From positions 1-15,891 of the forward strand of contig JAIWNK010000159.1 in the NCBI GenBank assembly GCA_020216845.1: a stretch of 15,891 nt of DNA, read 5' to 3'. The notes under the pieces were generated by a model, which searched no databases, was not told the origin of the DNA, and saw only the letters and a list, made by a program, of their open reading frames with translations. Origin of the DNA: Anaerolinea sp. (GTDB taxonomy: Bacteria > Chloroflexota > Anaerolineae > Anaerolineales > Anaerolineaceae). Numbering within the stretch: position 1 is the stretch's first letter; the number at the start of each line of letters is the position of its first letter. Shown here piece after piece: positions 1-6,974 of the stretch. A program made the position numbers and the translations under genes.

Positions 1-1
1 A

Positions 2-2566
2 CTCACCCAAAATCAACGACTGATATTGACCATAGACACAGCCGAACGCCTGGTGTATTTTAGTAACCACCGCGCCGCCTGCTGGCCATGGCTGCTCGGA
101 TTGCTGCGCTCAACCAACAACATCACCCTAATCCTGGCCGGGCGAGAAGCAGCCTGCCCGCTGGCAGAAGAATTAAACGCCCAGGTCTTCACCATTGAAA
201 AGTTTCGCGAAGAAGACAGCCTGGAATATTTTGCGGCTGCGGCGCGCGCTGCACGCACAGCAAAGGCCTTTGCCACTGCTGAAAAGATTGAAAGCCTTGA
301 TCGCTCTATGCGCCAACAAGCACATAGACAAGCTCAAGGAAAACCGATTCGCCTGGCGCTGCTGGTCGCCCTCTACAGTGTGGGCGCCCCTCCGCCGCTA
401 GACGCCTTTGAACAAACGCTCGTCGCCAACCTGATGCAAACCCCCATCCTGGGCGAAACGGTGCAAGCACTGGGACGACTACCACGGGGTGCAACCAAAA
501 CCCTACTAGCCCAGATATTGGAAATCTCCAACGAAGAGGCCGCACAACGCTTCGAAGCAATCAAGGGATTGGCTTTCGTAAAGTGCTCTCGTTTTCGAAA
601 TGAAGAATTGCTCTTTCTACATGACGAATTATATGAAACACTAAAAAAAGAAGAAGCTCTCAATCCCAATCAACGGCAATCTGCCCAAGAAGTCTATAAA
701 CTAGCTGTAACTTATTATCACGATCTGCTTGGACAAGGAATTGCAGAAATCAATCAGGCCTACGCCCCAATTGAAAGTATCCAATTTGAGCCAGATGATG
801 ACAAACGGGCAACAACTGTTTTGAAACAAGAAGAACAAGTGAAGCAAGTTGCCCAGCTCATTGGTTGGCAGCAAACATTGATCGCCAACCGAGTTTTCTA
901 TCGCTTCCGACAGGATATCAGTGGCGGTTTTCGCTATTATTACCGCTACGTTCTGCAAGCAATTAGCTCCAACGACCTGATCCTTTACTGGCAAATGCAA
1001 GCTGAAGTTGCAGCCGCTCTTTCTGATATTGTCATGGATGACCAACAAAAGGATTTGTTAGATGGCGCATTGCAACTAACCCCTGTTCTTGAAGAATGGA
1101 TGCGGAATCGTTATGCGGCAATCATCGAAACAGCGGACACCCTGCGCAAACAAAGTCCCGATCGTTTTGGGCTGCGCAACAAAGGCGGTTGGGCGGATGA
1201 GCTTCGCATCCGCGAGGCGCGCGCCCTCATTTACTTGGGGGAAAGCAAAGATTGGTCTCGGGCAACCAAATTGCTCAACGACATTATTGAGCGAGGCGAA
1301 CGACTTTCTACCGCTGCAGAAGATATTCAAAACGACCCCATTCTTTGGCATAAACTTTCAATCTTAGCCCAAGCCTATCGCTTTCGCGGCTATCTGTTGT
1401 CACTGCAAGGGAAATTGAATAGTTCCGCTGAAGATTACTATCAATCCATCCTGCTGTGGAGAGAGCTGAAAACCAAAATTGAACTTGCTCATTCTCTGAA
1501 TGACCGAAGTTACGTACTGGCTCAGCTTGGGCAAACCGATGACGCATTAGCCCTGGCAAACGATGCCCTCAACCTGCGCCGCAAGATCGGTCGGCGCAGC
1601 CCGGTCGCCCTCAGCCTGAACACCCTCGGCATCATCAATCGTCTCAAAGGCGATTACAACACTGCCCTGACCATGTCCTGGCGCGCCCTGCGGCTGGCTC
1701 GTTTTTTGGGTGATACACGCGCAGAAGGCCTTGCACTCAACGCACTGGCCGAAGCACGCCGCCGACAAGTCGTTAGTGATCCCGATATGCAGATTGAGGT
1801 TCGTCTTTCACACCTTAAACAAGCAGAATCATGGGCAGATTCGGCGCGAAAAATCTTCGAAGTCAGTAGCGAACGCCCTCGGCTGGTCCGTGCACTGATA
1901 GAGGTTGGTTGCGCACGCCGAGACCAGGTACGGTATCTACGATTAGAAAGGCCTCAAGACTTGAAAGAAATCGAGAAACTTCGCAGTCAAAGCGAGCAAA
2001 TGCTGCGCAATGCATATGAAGCTTCAAAAAGCCTGGCAAAATACGATCGGTTGGATGCATTGGTAAACCTTGCCTGGTTAGGATATTATGTTAACGATGA
2101 CAAATTAATTCAAGAAGTCACCTCGTTAGCTTTCGAGGAAGCGGATGAATATCTCTTGTTCCGCCCAACACCCAGTCAAAAAACCATTCCAAACTCCGAA
2201 AAAGCGATAGAAGTTGGAATATGGCAACAACTTGGCAAACTGTATGTACTGCGCGGCTTCCGCGTCCTGTGTGAATTTGGGTCAGCTCCATCAAAAAATC
2301 CAAAACTTATTCAAAACGCTGCTTACGAACACGCACTTGGACTTGAATATACTGGCCTGTATAGTGAACGTTTTCCACCTTTCCAACAAGCTCGACAGCA
2401 AATGTATGACCTATACAAACAATTTAATCAAAAAGAGCTTGAAGAAACAGCCAAAGGCGTGCTACGTTTCGAATATGAACTTCAGCTTCAGCGAAAAGGG
2501 CCTTTCTCGGCAATGCGCCGGTTTTTGGAAAACTTTGCCCTGTGGCGACAGCCGCCGCCTGGCTAA
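2..2566 (+). CDS. STAND-type ATPase with TPR repeats, 5' truncated by window edge
   Basis: The reading frame is open to the left edge, so the gene starts outside the window; the TTG at 26 is internal. The first visible residues (7-12, LILTID) look like a Walker B strand, followed near residue 46 by LILAGRE, which fits a sensor-1 strand of a STAND/AAA-type ATPase. The P-loop must lie upstream and cannot be checked. A probable winged-helix segment follows (about residues 105-210). The C-terminal half is helical, with clear TPR-like repeats about residues 446-590 (nt 1340-1770; for example the segments around YRFRGYLLSLQG, NDRSYVLAQLG and LNTLGIINRLKG). No transmembrane segment, nuclease motif or C-terminal HTH is visible. 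Such proteins act as signal-sensing switches, either as regulators or as defence proteins of the Avs/NLR-like kind; the sequence does not decide between these. The visible part is 854 residues. Confidence 0.8.
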   Translation, partial: LTQNQRLILTIDTAERLVYFSNHRAACWPWLLGLLRSTNNITLILAGREAACPLAEELNAQVFTIEKFREEDSLEYFAAAARAARTAKAFATAEKIESLDRSMRQQAHRQAQGKPIRLALLVALYSVGAPPPLDAFEQTLVANLMQTPILGETVQALGRLPRGATKTLLAQILEISNEEAAQRFEAIKGLAFVKCSRFRNEELLFLHDELYETLKKEEALNPNQRQSAQEVYKLAVTYYHDLLGQGIAEINQAYAPIESIQFEPDDDKRATTVLKQEEQVKQVAQLIGWQQTLIANRVFYRFRQDISGGFRYYYRYVLQAISSNDLILYWQMQAEVAAALSDIVMDDQQKDLLDGALQLTPVLEEWMRNRYAAIIETADTLRKQSPDRFGLRNKGGWADELRIREARALIYLGESKDWSRATKLLNDIIERGERLSTAAEDIQNDPILWHKLSILAQAYRFRGYLLSLQGKLNSSAEDYYQSILLWRELKTKIELAHSLNDRSYVLAQLGQTDDALALANDALNLRRKIGRRSPVALSLNTLGIINRLKGDYNTALTMSWRALRLARFLGDTRAEGLALNALAEARRRQVVSDPDMQIEVRLSHLKQAESWADSARKIFEVSSERPRLVRALIEVGCARRDQVRYLRLERPQDLKEIEKLRSQSEQMLRNAYEASKSLAKYDRLDALVNLAWLGYYVNDDKLIQEVTSLAFEEADEYLLFRPTPSQKTIPNSEKAIEVGIWQQLGKLYVLRGFRVLCEFGSAPSKNPKLIQNAAYEHALGLEYTGLYSERFPPFQQARQQMYDLYKQFNQKELEETAKGVLRFEYELQLQRKGPFSAMRRFLENFALWRQPPPG

Positions 2567-2602
2567 ACTGCCTTTTGCCAGACAATTGCAGCACCCAAGG
2601 GG

Positions 2603-2631
2603 TTGAATCGCGCCTGCCTGCTTGCTATAAT
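2603..2631 (+). promoter_or_regulatory. Strong sigma70-like promoter
   Basis: TTGAAT (2603-2608) and TATAAT (2626-2631) are separated by exactly 17 bases, and a TG one base before the -10 gives an extended -10. Transcription would start near 2638. This is the best promoter match in the window. It lies 37 bases after the stop of the STAND gene and drives a short region that ends in a terminator at 2760. Confidence 0.75.
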
Positions 2632-2637
2632 GAAGGT

Positions 2638-2760
2638 GCATCTTTTGCTTTGGCCAACGAAAGGACGATGCAATGAAGCAAAAGGACGGCTCGCCGTTGT
2701 TGTACTAGCAAGCTCTTCCACAACCTTGCCCTGCGCCTCTCGGCGCATGAGGGGGTTTTT
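2638..2760 (+). ncRNA. Candidate structured small RNA or attenuated 5' leader
   Basis: A near-consensus promoter and an intrinsic terminator bracket about 125 nt without a convincing gene. Inside are a perfect 8-bp inverted repeat, TTTTGCTT (2643-2650) with AAGCAAAA (2676-2683), enclosing a 25-nt loop; a small hairpin ACGG-CTCG-CCGT (2686-2697); a possible GTTGT/ACAAC pairing (2699-2703 with 2720-2724); and the terminator stem. AAAGGACG occurs twice (2660-2667, 2681-2688), once in the loop of the first stem and once just after its start. A tiny reading frame (ATG 2673 to TAG 2708, MKQKDGSPLLY) has a good AAGGA site 7 nt upstream, so a leader peptide is possible. It matches no riboswitch class I can recognise. 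It may act in trans, or as a leader of the radical SAM gene 120 bases beyond the terminator. The 2761-2881 stretch after it holds nothing else I can support. Confidence 0.5.
2729..2760 (+). terminator. Intrinsic terminator of the short transcript
   Basis: The core stem is TGCGCC (2732-2737) with GGCGCA (2742-2747) around a TCTC loop. It can be extended by CCC (2729-2731) with GGG past a TGA bulge. Five T follow (2756-2760). Confidence 0.65.
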
Positions 2761-2881
2761 GTGTTTAAGCAAAGGCAGGCTACCATGAACGCTCTTTTGT
2801 GTATTGTGCCCCTGAAACGGGAATAACGATTGCGCTTGCCCGTTCACCTATGACACCCCGCTGCAAACCCGGCAAACACCC

Positions 2882-4273
2882 ATGCACCTCGTCTTACCAT
2901 CCGCATTTGCGAATGGCAACGCAGACGATCACTGCTCTTGCCCCAGTGCACCGACTGCACCGCCCAACCGCCCCGAGGGCACATGCTTGCAGGCGGTGAC
3001 AGCCCTGCAAACAGCGCTGCCGAATGGCTATCACACCCTGCACTGCCCTGAAACCGGCGGCACAGCCGTGTTGAATCAGGCCGCACTCGACTTCTGGCAA
3101 ACCTTTCGCAGCCCACAAACGCCACAGCAAGCTGCGGCACAGCTCGCCCTATCAGCACACGAGGCACACACCGCCTGCGAACAGCTCTGGCAGGCCGGCC
3201 TGTTGCGCACAGCGGGGCAAGACGCCGTCTGCTATGGCAGCGAACACGGCCTGGTTGCCTGGCTACACCTGACCGAGCAATGCACACTGGCCTGCACCTA
3301 TTGTTACGCCCCGCGTCACGCCCACAACATGGAAGAGCGCACCGGCCTGGACGCCATCGAACGCCTGTTTGCCATTGCGCGACAACACGGCTACTCCGAA
3401 ATCTGGCTCAAATATGCCGGTGGCGAACCGCTGTTGCGCTTCGACCTGTTGCGCACGATGCAAACGCGCGCCCTGCAGCTTGCCGAAGCGCACGGCATCC
3501 TGCTGCACAGCACCGTGTTGACCAACGGCACAGCGCTGACGCCATCAATTGCCGCCGCCCTGCGCACCCTAAATGTCGGCCTTGGCCTCTCACTCGATGG
3601 CCTGGACGAGGCACAAGAAACCCAACGACCGCTCCCGGGAGGCTCAAGTGCCCGGGCCGCCCTACGCGCCCTGGAAATCGCCCGTGCCCAAGGCTTACAC
3701 CCGCACCTCAACATCACCGTCACGGCCCAAAGCGCCCCCGGCCTGGCCGCCCTGCTGCGCTTTGCCCTCGAGCAAGGGCTGACGTTTCACCTCAACTTCT
3801 ACCGCCCAACCGCCGACCCGCACCCCGAGCTGGACTTGAATCAACACGCCCCTCAGGTGCTGGATGGGCTTCACGCCGCCCTGGCCGTGATTGAGCAAGC
3901 CCTGCCGCCCTGGAGCCTGCTGAACGGGCTGCTTGACCTGGCCAACTTCACCGTTCCCCATGCCCAGGCCTGTGGCCGCGGACGCAACTACCTGGTGATT
4001 GGCCCACAAGGCGAAGTGAGCGACTGTCAGATGCACATGCAAGAGCCGGTCAGCACCATTTGGGCCGCAGACCCGTTGGCCGAGCTGCGCAACACCGAAA
4101 GCCCAACCGACCTGCGCCCGGAATGCGCAGCTTGCCCCTGGCGCTATGCCTGCGCTGGCGGCTGCCCGCACCTGGCCGGGGCCCATTGTGCCCTGTATAA
4201 GGCGCTCTTCCCCGAATTGCTGCGCCTGGAAGGGCTACGCCTGTTACAATACGCCGCCCCCGCCATCCAATAA
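2882..4273 (+). CDS. Radical SAM/SPASM peptide- or protein-modifying enzyme with PqqD-like N-terminus
   Basis: The radical SAM cluster motif CxxxCxxC is present as C134, C138, C141, followed by the SAM-binding GGEP at 180-183. The C-terminus is a SPASM domain that would hold auxiliary Fe-S clusters: C364-x12-G-x4-C382, then C415-x2-C418-x5-C424-x3-C428 and C436. Only the spacing to the last cysteine (x7) is short compared with the anaerobic sulfatase-maturase pattern. Residues about 48-110 resemble a PqqD-like peptide-recognition (RRE) domain. Relatives of this architecture modify ribosomal peptides or proteins (sactipeptide/ranthipeptide-type enzymes, anSME, PqqE). The substrate is unknown, because neither a RiPP precursor nor a sulfatase is visible beside it. 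The start is uncertain: ATG 2882 has no Shine-Dalgarno site, and the first ~40 residues are low-complexity, so an in-frame GTG at codon 39 is an alternative. The gene is visibly GC-richer than the cas genes. It ends in its own terminator. Confidence 0.85.
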   Translation: MHLVLPSAFANGNADDHCSCPSAPTAPPNRPEGTCLQAVTALQTALPNGYHTLHCPETGGTAVLNQAALDFWQTFRSPQTPQQAAAQLALSAHEAHTACEQLWQAGLLRTAGQDAVCYGSEHGLVAWLHLTEQCTLACTYCYAPRHAHNMEERTGLDAIERLFAIARQHGYSEIWLKYAGGEPLLRFDLLRTMQTRALQLAEAHGILLHSTVLTNGTALTPSIAAALRTLNVGLGLSLDGLDEAQETQRPLPGGSSARAALRALEIARAQGLHPHLNITVTAQSAPGLAALLRFALEQGLTFHLNFYRPTADPHPELDLNQHAPQVLDGLHAALAVIEQALPPWSLLNGLLDLANFTVPHAQACGRGRNYLVIGPQGEVSDCQMHMQEPVSTIWAADPLAELRNTESPTDLRPECAACPWRYACAGGCPHLAGAHCALYKALFPELLRLEGLRLLQYAAPAIQ

Positions 4274-4297
4274 CCCCCAACACACTGCTCCATCTTC

Positions 4298-4327
4298 CGC
4301 CCCACACGGTACGTGTGGGGCGTTTCC
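4298..4327 (+). terminator. Intrinsic terminator after the radical SAM gene
   Basis: CGCCCCACACG (4298-4308) and CGTGTGGGGCG (4312-4322) form a perfect 11-bp stem with a GTA loop, followed by a short TTT tract. It lies 25 bases after the radical SAM stop codon. Confidence 0.8.
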
Positions 4328-4352
4328 ATTTTGTCAGCCATTGGTGAGAAAA

Positions 4353-4387
4353 CGGTGAAACACCGGCGAGATCGGTGCAAGGCACCG
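4353..4387 (+). promoter_or_regulatory. Alternating complementary segments, possible RNA switch or operator
   Basis: Four short segments alternate: CGGTG (4353-4357), CACCG (4361-4365), CGGTGC (4373-4378), GCACCG (4382-4387). Each can pair with either neighbour, so 1-2 plus 3-4, or 2-3 alone, are mutually exclusive folds. The block lies in the 225-base gap before the membrane/coiled-coil gene. Whether it is transcribed is unknown; a weak -10-like TACAAT at 4436-4441 lies downstream of it, which would leave it outside the transcript and argue instead for a protein-binding site. Confidence 0.3.
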
Positions 4388-4498
4388 GCAAACAGAGCGC
4401 AAGGACGGAGCAAAGTTGCGCAAAGGCCCTTTCACTACAATAGAGATTAGCAAAACCCAATTGAAAATTCCATTGTGAAAGGAGTTACCCAAAACACA

Positions 4499-5083
4499 AT
4501 GAACGCCAAACTAGGATTTCTCGTCATCATTCTTGCAATCATCTTGGGCGTCAGCCTAAGCGAACAATTTGGCCCCCAGGCAGAAGCCAAAGCGCAAGAG
4601 ATCATCGCAAAAACAGACGCTTACATGCAAGAGCAGGCATGGAAACTAGAACAAGAACAACAAAAACAAGCGCTTGCAACACAATGGGAACTGGCTGCCA
4701 TTGAATTCCAACGCAACCTGGGCAAGGCCATCACGGATAGCTTGCCCATCCTCGTAACGGCGCTTGCCATCCTCGTCGTCCTTGGGGCAGCTGCCAAGGC
4801 CTATTCCAGCATCAGCCAAACCTACCAGAAAATTCAGGCCAACCGCGTTCAAGCGATGCCGACCGCAACGACCGACAACCCGCGGCAACTGGATGGGCGC
4901 GAGCAAACCATCCGCAACCTCTATCACGCCATCCGCAAAATGCAACAAAACATCAACCGGCTCAACATTGATCTGCAACGGGCCACCGCCGAACAAAGCG
5001 AAGAGCTCATCGAGCAGATTCGAAAGCTGGAAGCCGATATTGCCCTGCTGCACGCCCAAATCAATATGCTGCAAAGAATGTGA
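4499..5083 (+). CDS. Membrane-anchored coiled-coil protein, unrecognised
   Basis: I do not recognise a family. The 194-residue protein has a hydrophobic N-terminal helix (about residues 5-20, uncleaved anchor or signal-like), a helical charged stretch rich in Gln/Glu/Ala (25-75), a second hydrophobic helix (about 82-100) and a C-terminal coiled coil (about 132-192) with heptad-like Leu/Ile positions. This gives a helical hairpin in the membrane with the C-terminal coiled coil probably in the cytoplasm. I chose ATG 4499 because AAAGGAG (4478-4484) lies upstream, though the 14-nt spacing is long. A GTG at 4475 in the same frame has no ribosome site and would add polar residues before the hydrophobic helix. 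It stands alone between two terminators, so the context gives no role. Confidence 0.65.
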   Translation: MNAKLGFLVIILAIILGVSLSEQFGPQAEAKAQEIIAKTDAYMQEQAWKLEQEQQKQALATQWELAAIEFQRNLGKAITDSLPILVTALAILVVLGAAAKAYSSISQTYQKIQANRVQAMPTATTDNPRQLDGREQTIRNLYHAIRKMQQNINRLNIDLQRATAEQSEELIEQIRKLEADIALLHAQINMLQRM

Positions 5084-5110
5084 TTTTCTTCCCACTCCAC
5101 CCTGACAAAC

Positions 5111-5140
5111 AACCCGTCCGCTGTGCATTGCGGGCGGGTT
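5111..5140 (+). terminator. Terminator-like hairpin after the coiled-coil gene
   Basis: AACCCGTCCGC (5111-5121) pairs with GCGGGCGGGTT (5130-5140), an 11-bp stem with one G-U pair and an 8-nt loop. Only a weak T run follows (TTTGTG), so efficiency is uncertain. It lies 28 bases after the stop codon. Confidence 0.55.
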
Positions 5141-5188
5141 TGTGCTATCATCATCGTATCATCACTTCACATCAAACAGGAGGTTTCG

Positions 5189-5692
5189 ATGGGTACCAAA
5201 GGTCGTGAAATCGTTGGCATGGACATCAACGAATTGCTGGAGATGCTCAATCAGGCATTTGCGGACGAGTGGCTGGCCTACTATCAATATTGGTTGGGCG
5301 CCAAAGTCGTCAAAGGCCCAATGAAGGATGCTGTTGCCGCCGAACTGCTGCTGCACGCTACCGAAGAATTGAGCCACGCCGACATGCTGGCACTGCGCAT
5401 CATTCAACTGGGCGGCACGCCACTGATCAGCCCCGAAGAATGGCTCAAGCACACGCATTGCGGCTATGACGCCCCTGCTGATCCCGCGGTTGGCAAGATC
5501 CTCGAACAGAATATTCACGGCGAGCAATGCGCCATCAGCGTCTACCAAAAGCTGTTGCAAATCGTCAAAGACAAAGACCCGGTCACCTACAACATCGTCC
5601 TGACCATCTTGCAACAAGAAGTGGAACACGAAGAAGACCTGCAAAGCCTGCAAGAAGACCTGCAAGATCTGCTGCAGATGGCGCGCGGCTAA
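5189..5692 (+). CDS. Dps-like / ferritin-like iron-oxidising protein (thioferritin type)
   Basis: This 167-residue four-helix-bundle protein has the diiron ligand pattern of ferritin-like proteins: E27, E60-x-x-H63, E112 and E144-x-x-H147. The two ExxH motifs and two cysteines (C91 in HTHCGYD and C114 in GEQCAI) resemble the Dps-like 'thioferritin' proteins of archaea and anaerobes, which detoxify peroxide by oxidising iron inside a 12-subunit cage. Assignment to that subgroup rather than to bacterioferritin is inference. No C-terminal rubredoxin domain is present, so it is not rubrerythrin. ATG 5189 is chosen because AGGAGG (5178-5183) sits 5 nt upstream; a longer frame beginning at GTG 5123 would start inside the preceding hairpin. 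The gene is flanked by hairpins on both sides and so is monocistronic. It probably protects the cell from oxidative damage. Confidence 0.8.
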   Translation: MGTKGREIVGMDINELLEMLNQAFADEWLAYYQYWLGAKVVKGPMKDAVAAELLLHATEELSHADMLALRIIQLGGTPLISPEEWLKHTHCGYDAPADPAVGKILEQNIHGEQCAISVYQKLLQIVKDKDPVTYNIVLTILQQEVEHEEDLQSLQEDLQDLLQMARG

Positions 5693-5741
5693 GTCGGCGT
5701 CATCCCCAAACCCATCCTCGTTCCATCCGCCAATCCATGCG

Positions 5742-5780
5742 ACAGGCGCGAATGATTTTTCTTTGCATTCGCGCCTGTTT
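5742..5780 (+). terminator. Strong terminator hairpin after the ferritin-like gene
   Basis: ACAGGCGCGAATG (5742-5754) and CATTCGCGCCTGT (5766-5778) make a perfect 13-bp stem with an 11-nt T-rich loop, followed by TTT and further T-rich sequence. It separates the ferritin-like gene from the regulator and cas genes. Confidence 0.75.
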
Positions 5781-5839
5781 GCGCTTCTTTGCAAAGCTTT
5801 CACACCCCACGTTGGGGACAAACACACGCCCCTGAGCAG

Positions 5840-5866
5840 TTGCCGAAAAAGCCACTTTGCTATAAG
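5840..5866 (+). promoter_or_regulatory. Probable promoter of the WYL regulator and cas operon
   Basis: TTGCCG (5840-5845) and TATAAG (5861-5866) are 15 bases apart, which is short, but TG at 5858-5859 makes an extended -10. The start would be near 5873, giving a leader of about 100 nt before ATG 5976. No better candidate is seen between here and cas8, so it may drive the whole operon. Confidence 0.5.
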
Positions 5867-5919
5867 ATTAAGCCATCTCCCTCACCATTGGGGAAAATTG
5901 GGTGAAATAAGCACATTTC

Positions 5920-5936
5920 GTTGCGCTATTTGCAAC
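5920..5936 (+). promoter_or_regulatory. Candidate operator palindrome upstream of the WYL gene
   Basis: GTTGC (5920-5924) and GCAAC (5932-5936) form an inverted repeat with a 7-base centre. A second, weaker one (GAAAT 5904-5908, ATTTC 5915-5919) lies beside it. Both fall between the -10 and the start codon, a position suited to autorepression by the WYL protein. Chance occurrence is possible. Confidence 0.3.
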
Positions 5937-5975
5937 ACCAATGCGGGATAATAAGAGAGGAAAAGGAGATAGCCC

Positions 5976-6947
5976 ATGGCCCGCTCTGCCAGAAATCGTA
6001 TTTCTCGCCTGCAAGCGATTGAAAACCTGCTGCTTGCCCATCCGCGCGGCCTGACGCAGGCCGAGATTGCCCGTAAACTGAATGTTGATCGCTCCACCAT
6101 CTCGCGCGATGTAGCCAACCTGCCCGAATACATCAGCGAAGATGACCACCGCCGCCTGATTCTAGACCGTCAGGGCTTGTTGGTGCACGTGCAGCTCTCG
6201 CTGAACGAAGCCACTGCCCTGCACCTGGCAACTCGCCTGCTGGTCACACGCATGGATCGGCAGAACCCCCACGCCAGCACCGCCCTGCGCAAACTCGGTT
6301 GCGCCATCGAGCGCATCGCGCCGCGCATCAGCGAGCACATGCAACGCTCAGCAGATGAAATGCAAAGCGACTCGCGCCGCCTAGACCCGCGCTACATCGG
6401 CATCCTGGAAAAACTGGTGCTGGCCTGGGCCGAAGAGCGCAAGCTGCACATCTGGTACCGCCGCGAGGACCGGCAGGTAAACGAATATACCTTTTGCCCC
6501 TACTTCATCGAGCCTTACGCCATTGGCCAATCCATTTACGCCATTGGCTACTGCGACGAACGCCATAGCATGCGCACCTTCAAAGTCGCCTACATCGAGC
6601 GCGCCGAACTGACCCAACAGACTTACACCATCCCGCCCGACTTCAACGCCCAAGACCTGTTCGCTGCTGCCTGGGGCATCTGGTACACCGACACGCCGCC
6701 GGTGCGGGTGGAACTGCTCTTCAGCGCCGCCGTCGCCGAGCGCGTGCAAGAAACAACCTGGCACCGCTCGCAACAAATCGAGCGCCTGAACGATGGCCGC
6801 CTGCGTTGGGTGGCGCACATCGCCGAGCCCAAGGAAATGCTGAACTGGATCCGCGGCTGGGGCGCCGCCGTTGAGGTCATTGCCCCCCTCACGCTGCGAG
6901 AGGAGGTGAAGGAGGAAGCCAAAAAGCTGAACTTTTTATATACTTAA
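5976..6947 (+). CDS. WYL-domain transcriptional regulator heading the cas operon
   Basis: The N-terminus has a DeoR-like winged helix-turn-helix (about residues 8-65, with LTQAEIARKLNVDRSTISRD as the HTH core). A WYL domain follows (about 145-215; FIEPYAIGQSIYAIGYC is the motif region, with YAI in place of WYL), then a C-terminal WCX extension (about 240-320). WYL domains bind nucleotide or nucleic-acid ligands, and WYL regulators have been shown to control several CRISPR-Cas systems. AAGGAG (5963-5968) 7 nt before ATG supports the start. The cas8 start is 43 nt after its stop, with no terminator between, so it is likely to be co-transcribed with the cas genes and to regulate them. It is GC-richer than the cas genes that follow. 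Whether it represses or activates cannot be read from sequence. Confidence 0.85.
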   Translation: MARSARNRISRLQAIENLLLAHPRGLTQAEIARKLNVDRSTISRDVANLPEYISEDDHRRLILDRQGLLVHVQLSLNEATALHLATRLLVTRMDRQNPHASTALRKLGCAIERIAPRISEHMQRSADEMQSDSRRLDPRYIGILEKLVLAWAEERKLHIWYRREDRQVNEYTFCPYFIEPYAIGQSIYAIGYCDERHSMRTFKVAYIERAELTQQTYTIPPDFNAQDLFAAAWGIWYTDTPPVRVELLFSAAVAERVQETTWHRSQQIERLNDGRLRWVAHIAEPKEMLNWIRGWGAAVEVIAPLTLREEVKEEAKKLNFLYT

Positions 6948-6955
6948 AACACAAT

Positions 6956-6974
6956 CAAGTCCATCATTAACTTG
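6956..6974 (+). promoter_or_regulatory. Inverted repeat between WYL gene and cas8
   Basis: CAAGT (6956-6960) and ACTTG (6970-6974) are separated by 9 bases, directly before the cas8 ribosome site AAAGGAG (6980-6986). It could be an operator or a weak hairpin affecting cas8 translation. Five-base arms can arise by chance. Confidence 0.25.

Noticed and set aside
26..28. TTG as the start codon of the first gene
   Set aside because: The frame stays open to position 2 and the TTG falls inside a Walker B-like strand, so the true start lies outside the window.
2603..2788. 61-residue frame as a RiPP precursor for the radical SAM enzyme
   Set aside because: It begins inside the -35 box, runs through the promoter and the terminator hairpin, and has no leader/core pattern.
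2785..2826. 13-residue frame (MNALLCIVPLKRE) with an AGGCAGG site as a small gene or precursor
   Set aside because: Too short and without repeated or Cys/Gly-rich core; it follows a terminator with no promoter of its own.
3695..4186. Long antisense frame opposite the radical SAM gene
   Set aside because: It is a by-product of GC-rich codons on the other strand; the sense frame carries all catalytic motifs.
5128..5162. Sigma70 promoter before the ferritin-like gene (TTGCGG with TATCAT)
   Set aside because: The spacing is only 12 bases and the -35 lies within the hairpin stem; a real promoter must exist but I cannot place it.
5123..5188. Upstream GTG start for the ferritin-like protein
   Set aside because: It lies in the loop of a terminator-like hairpin and lacks a ribosome site, while ATG 5189 has AGGAGG at 5 nt.
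5162..5827. 221-residue antisense frame across the ferritin-like gene
   Set aside because: It overlaps a gene with clear diiron motifs and a strong ribosome site, covers the terminator, and shows no family features.
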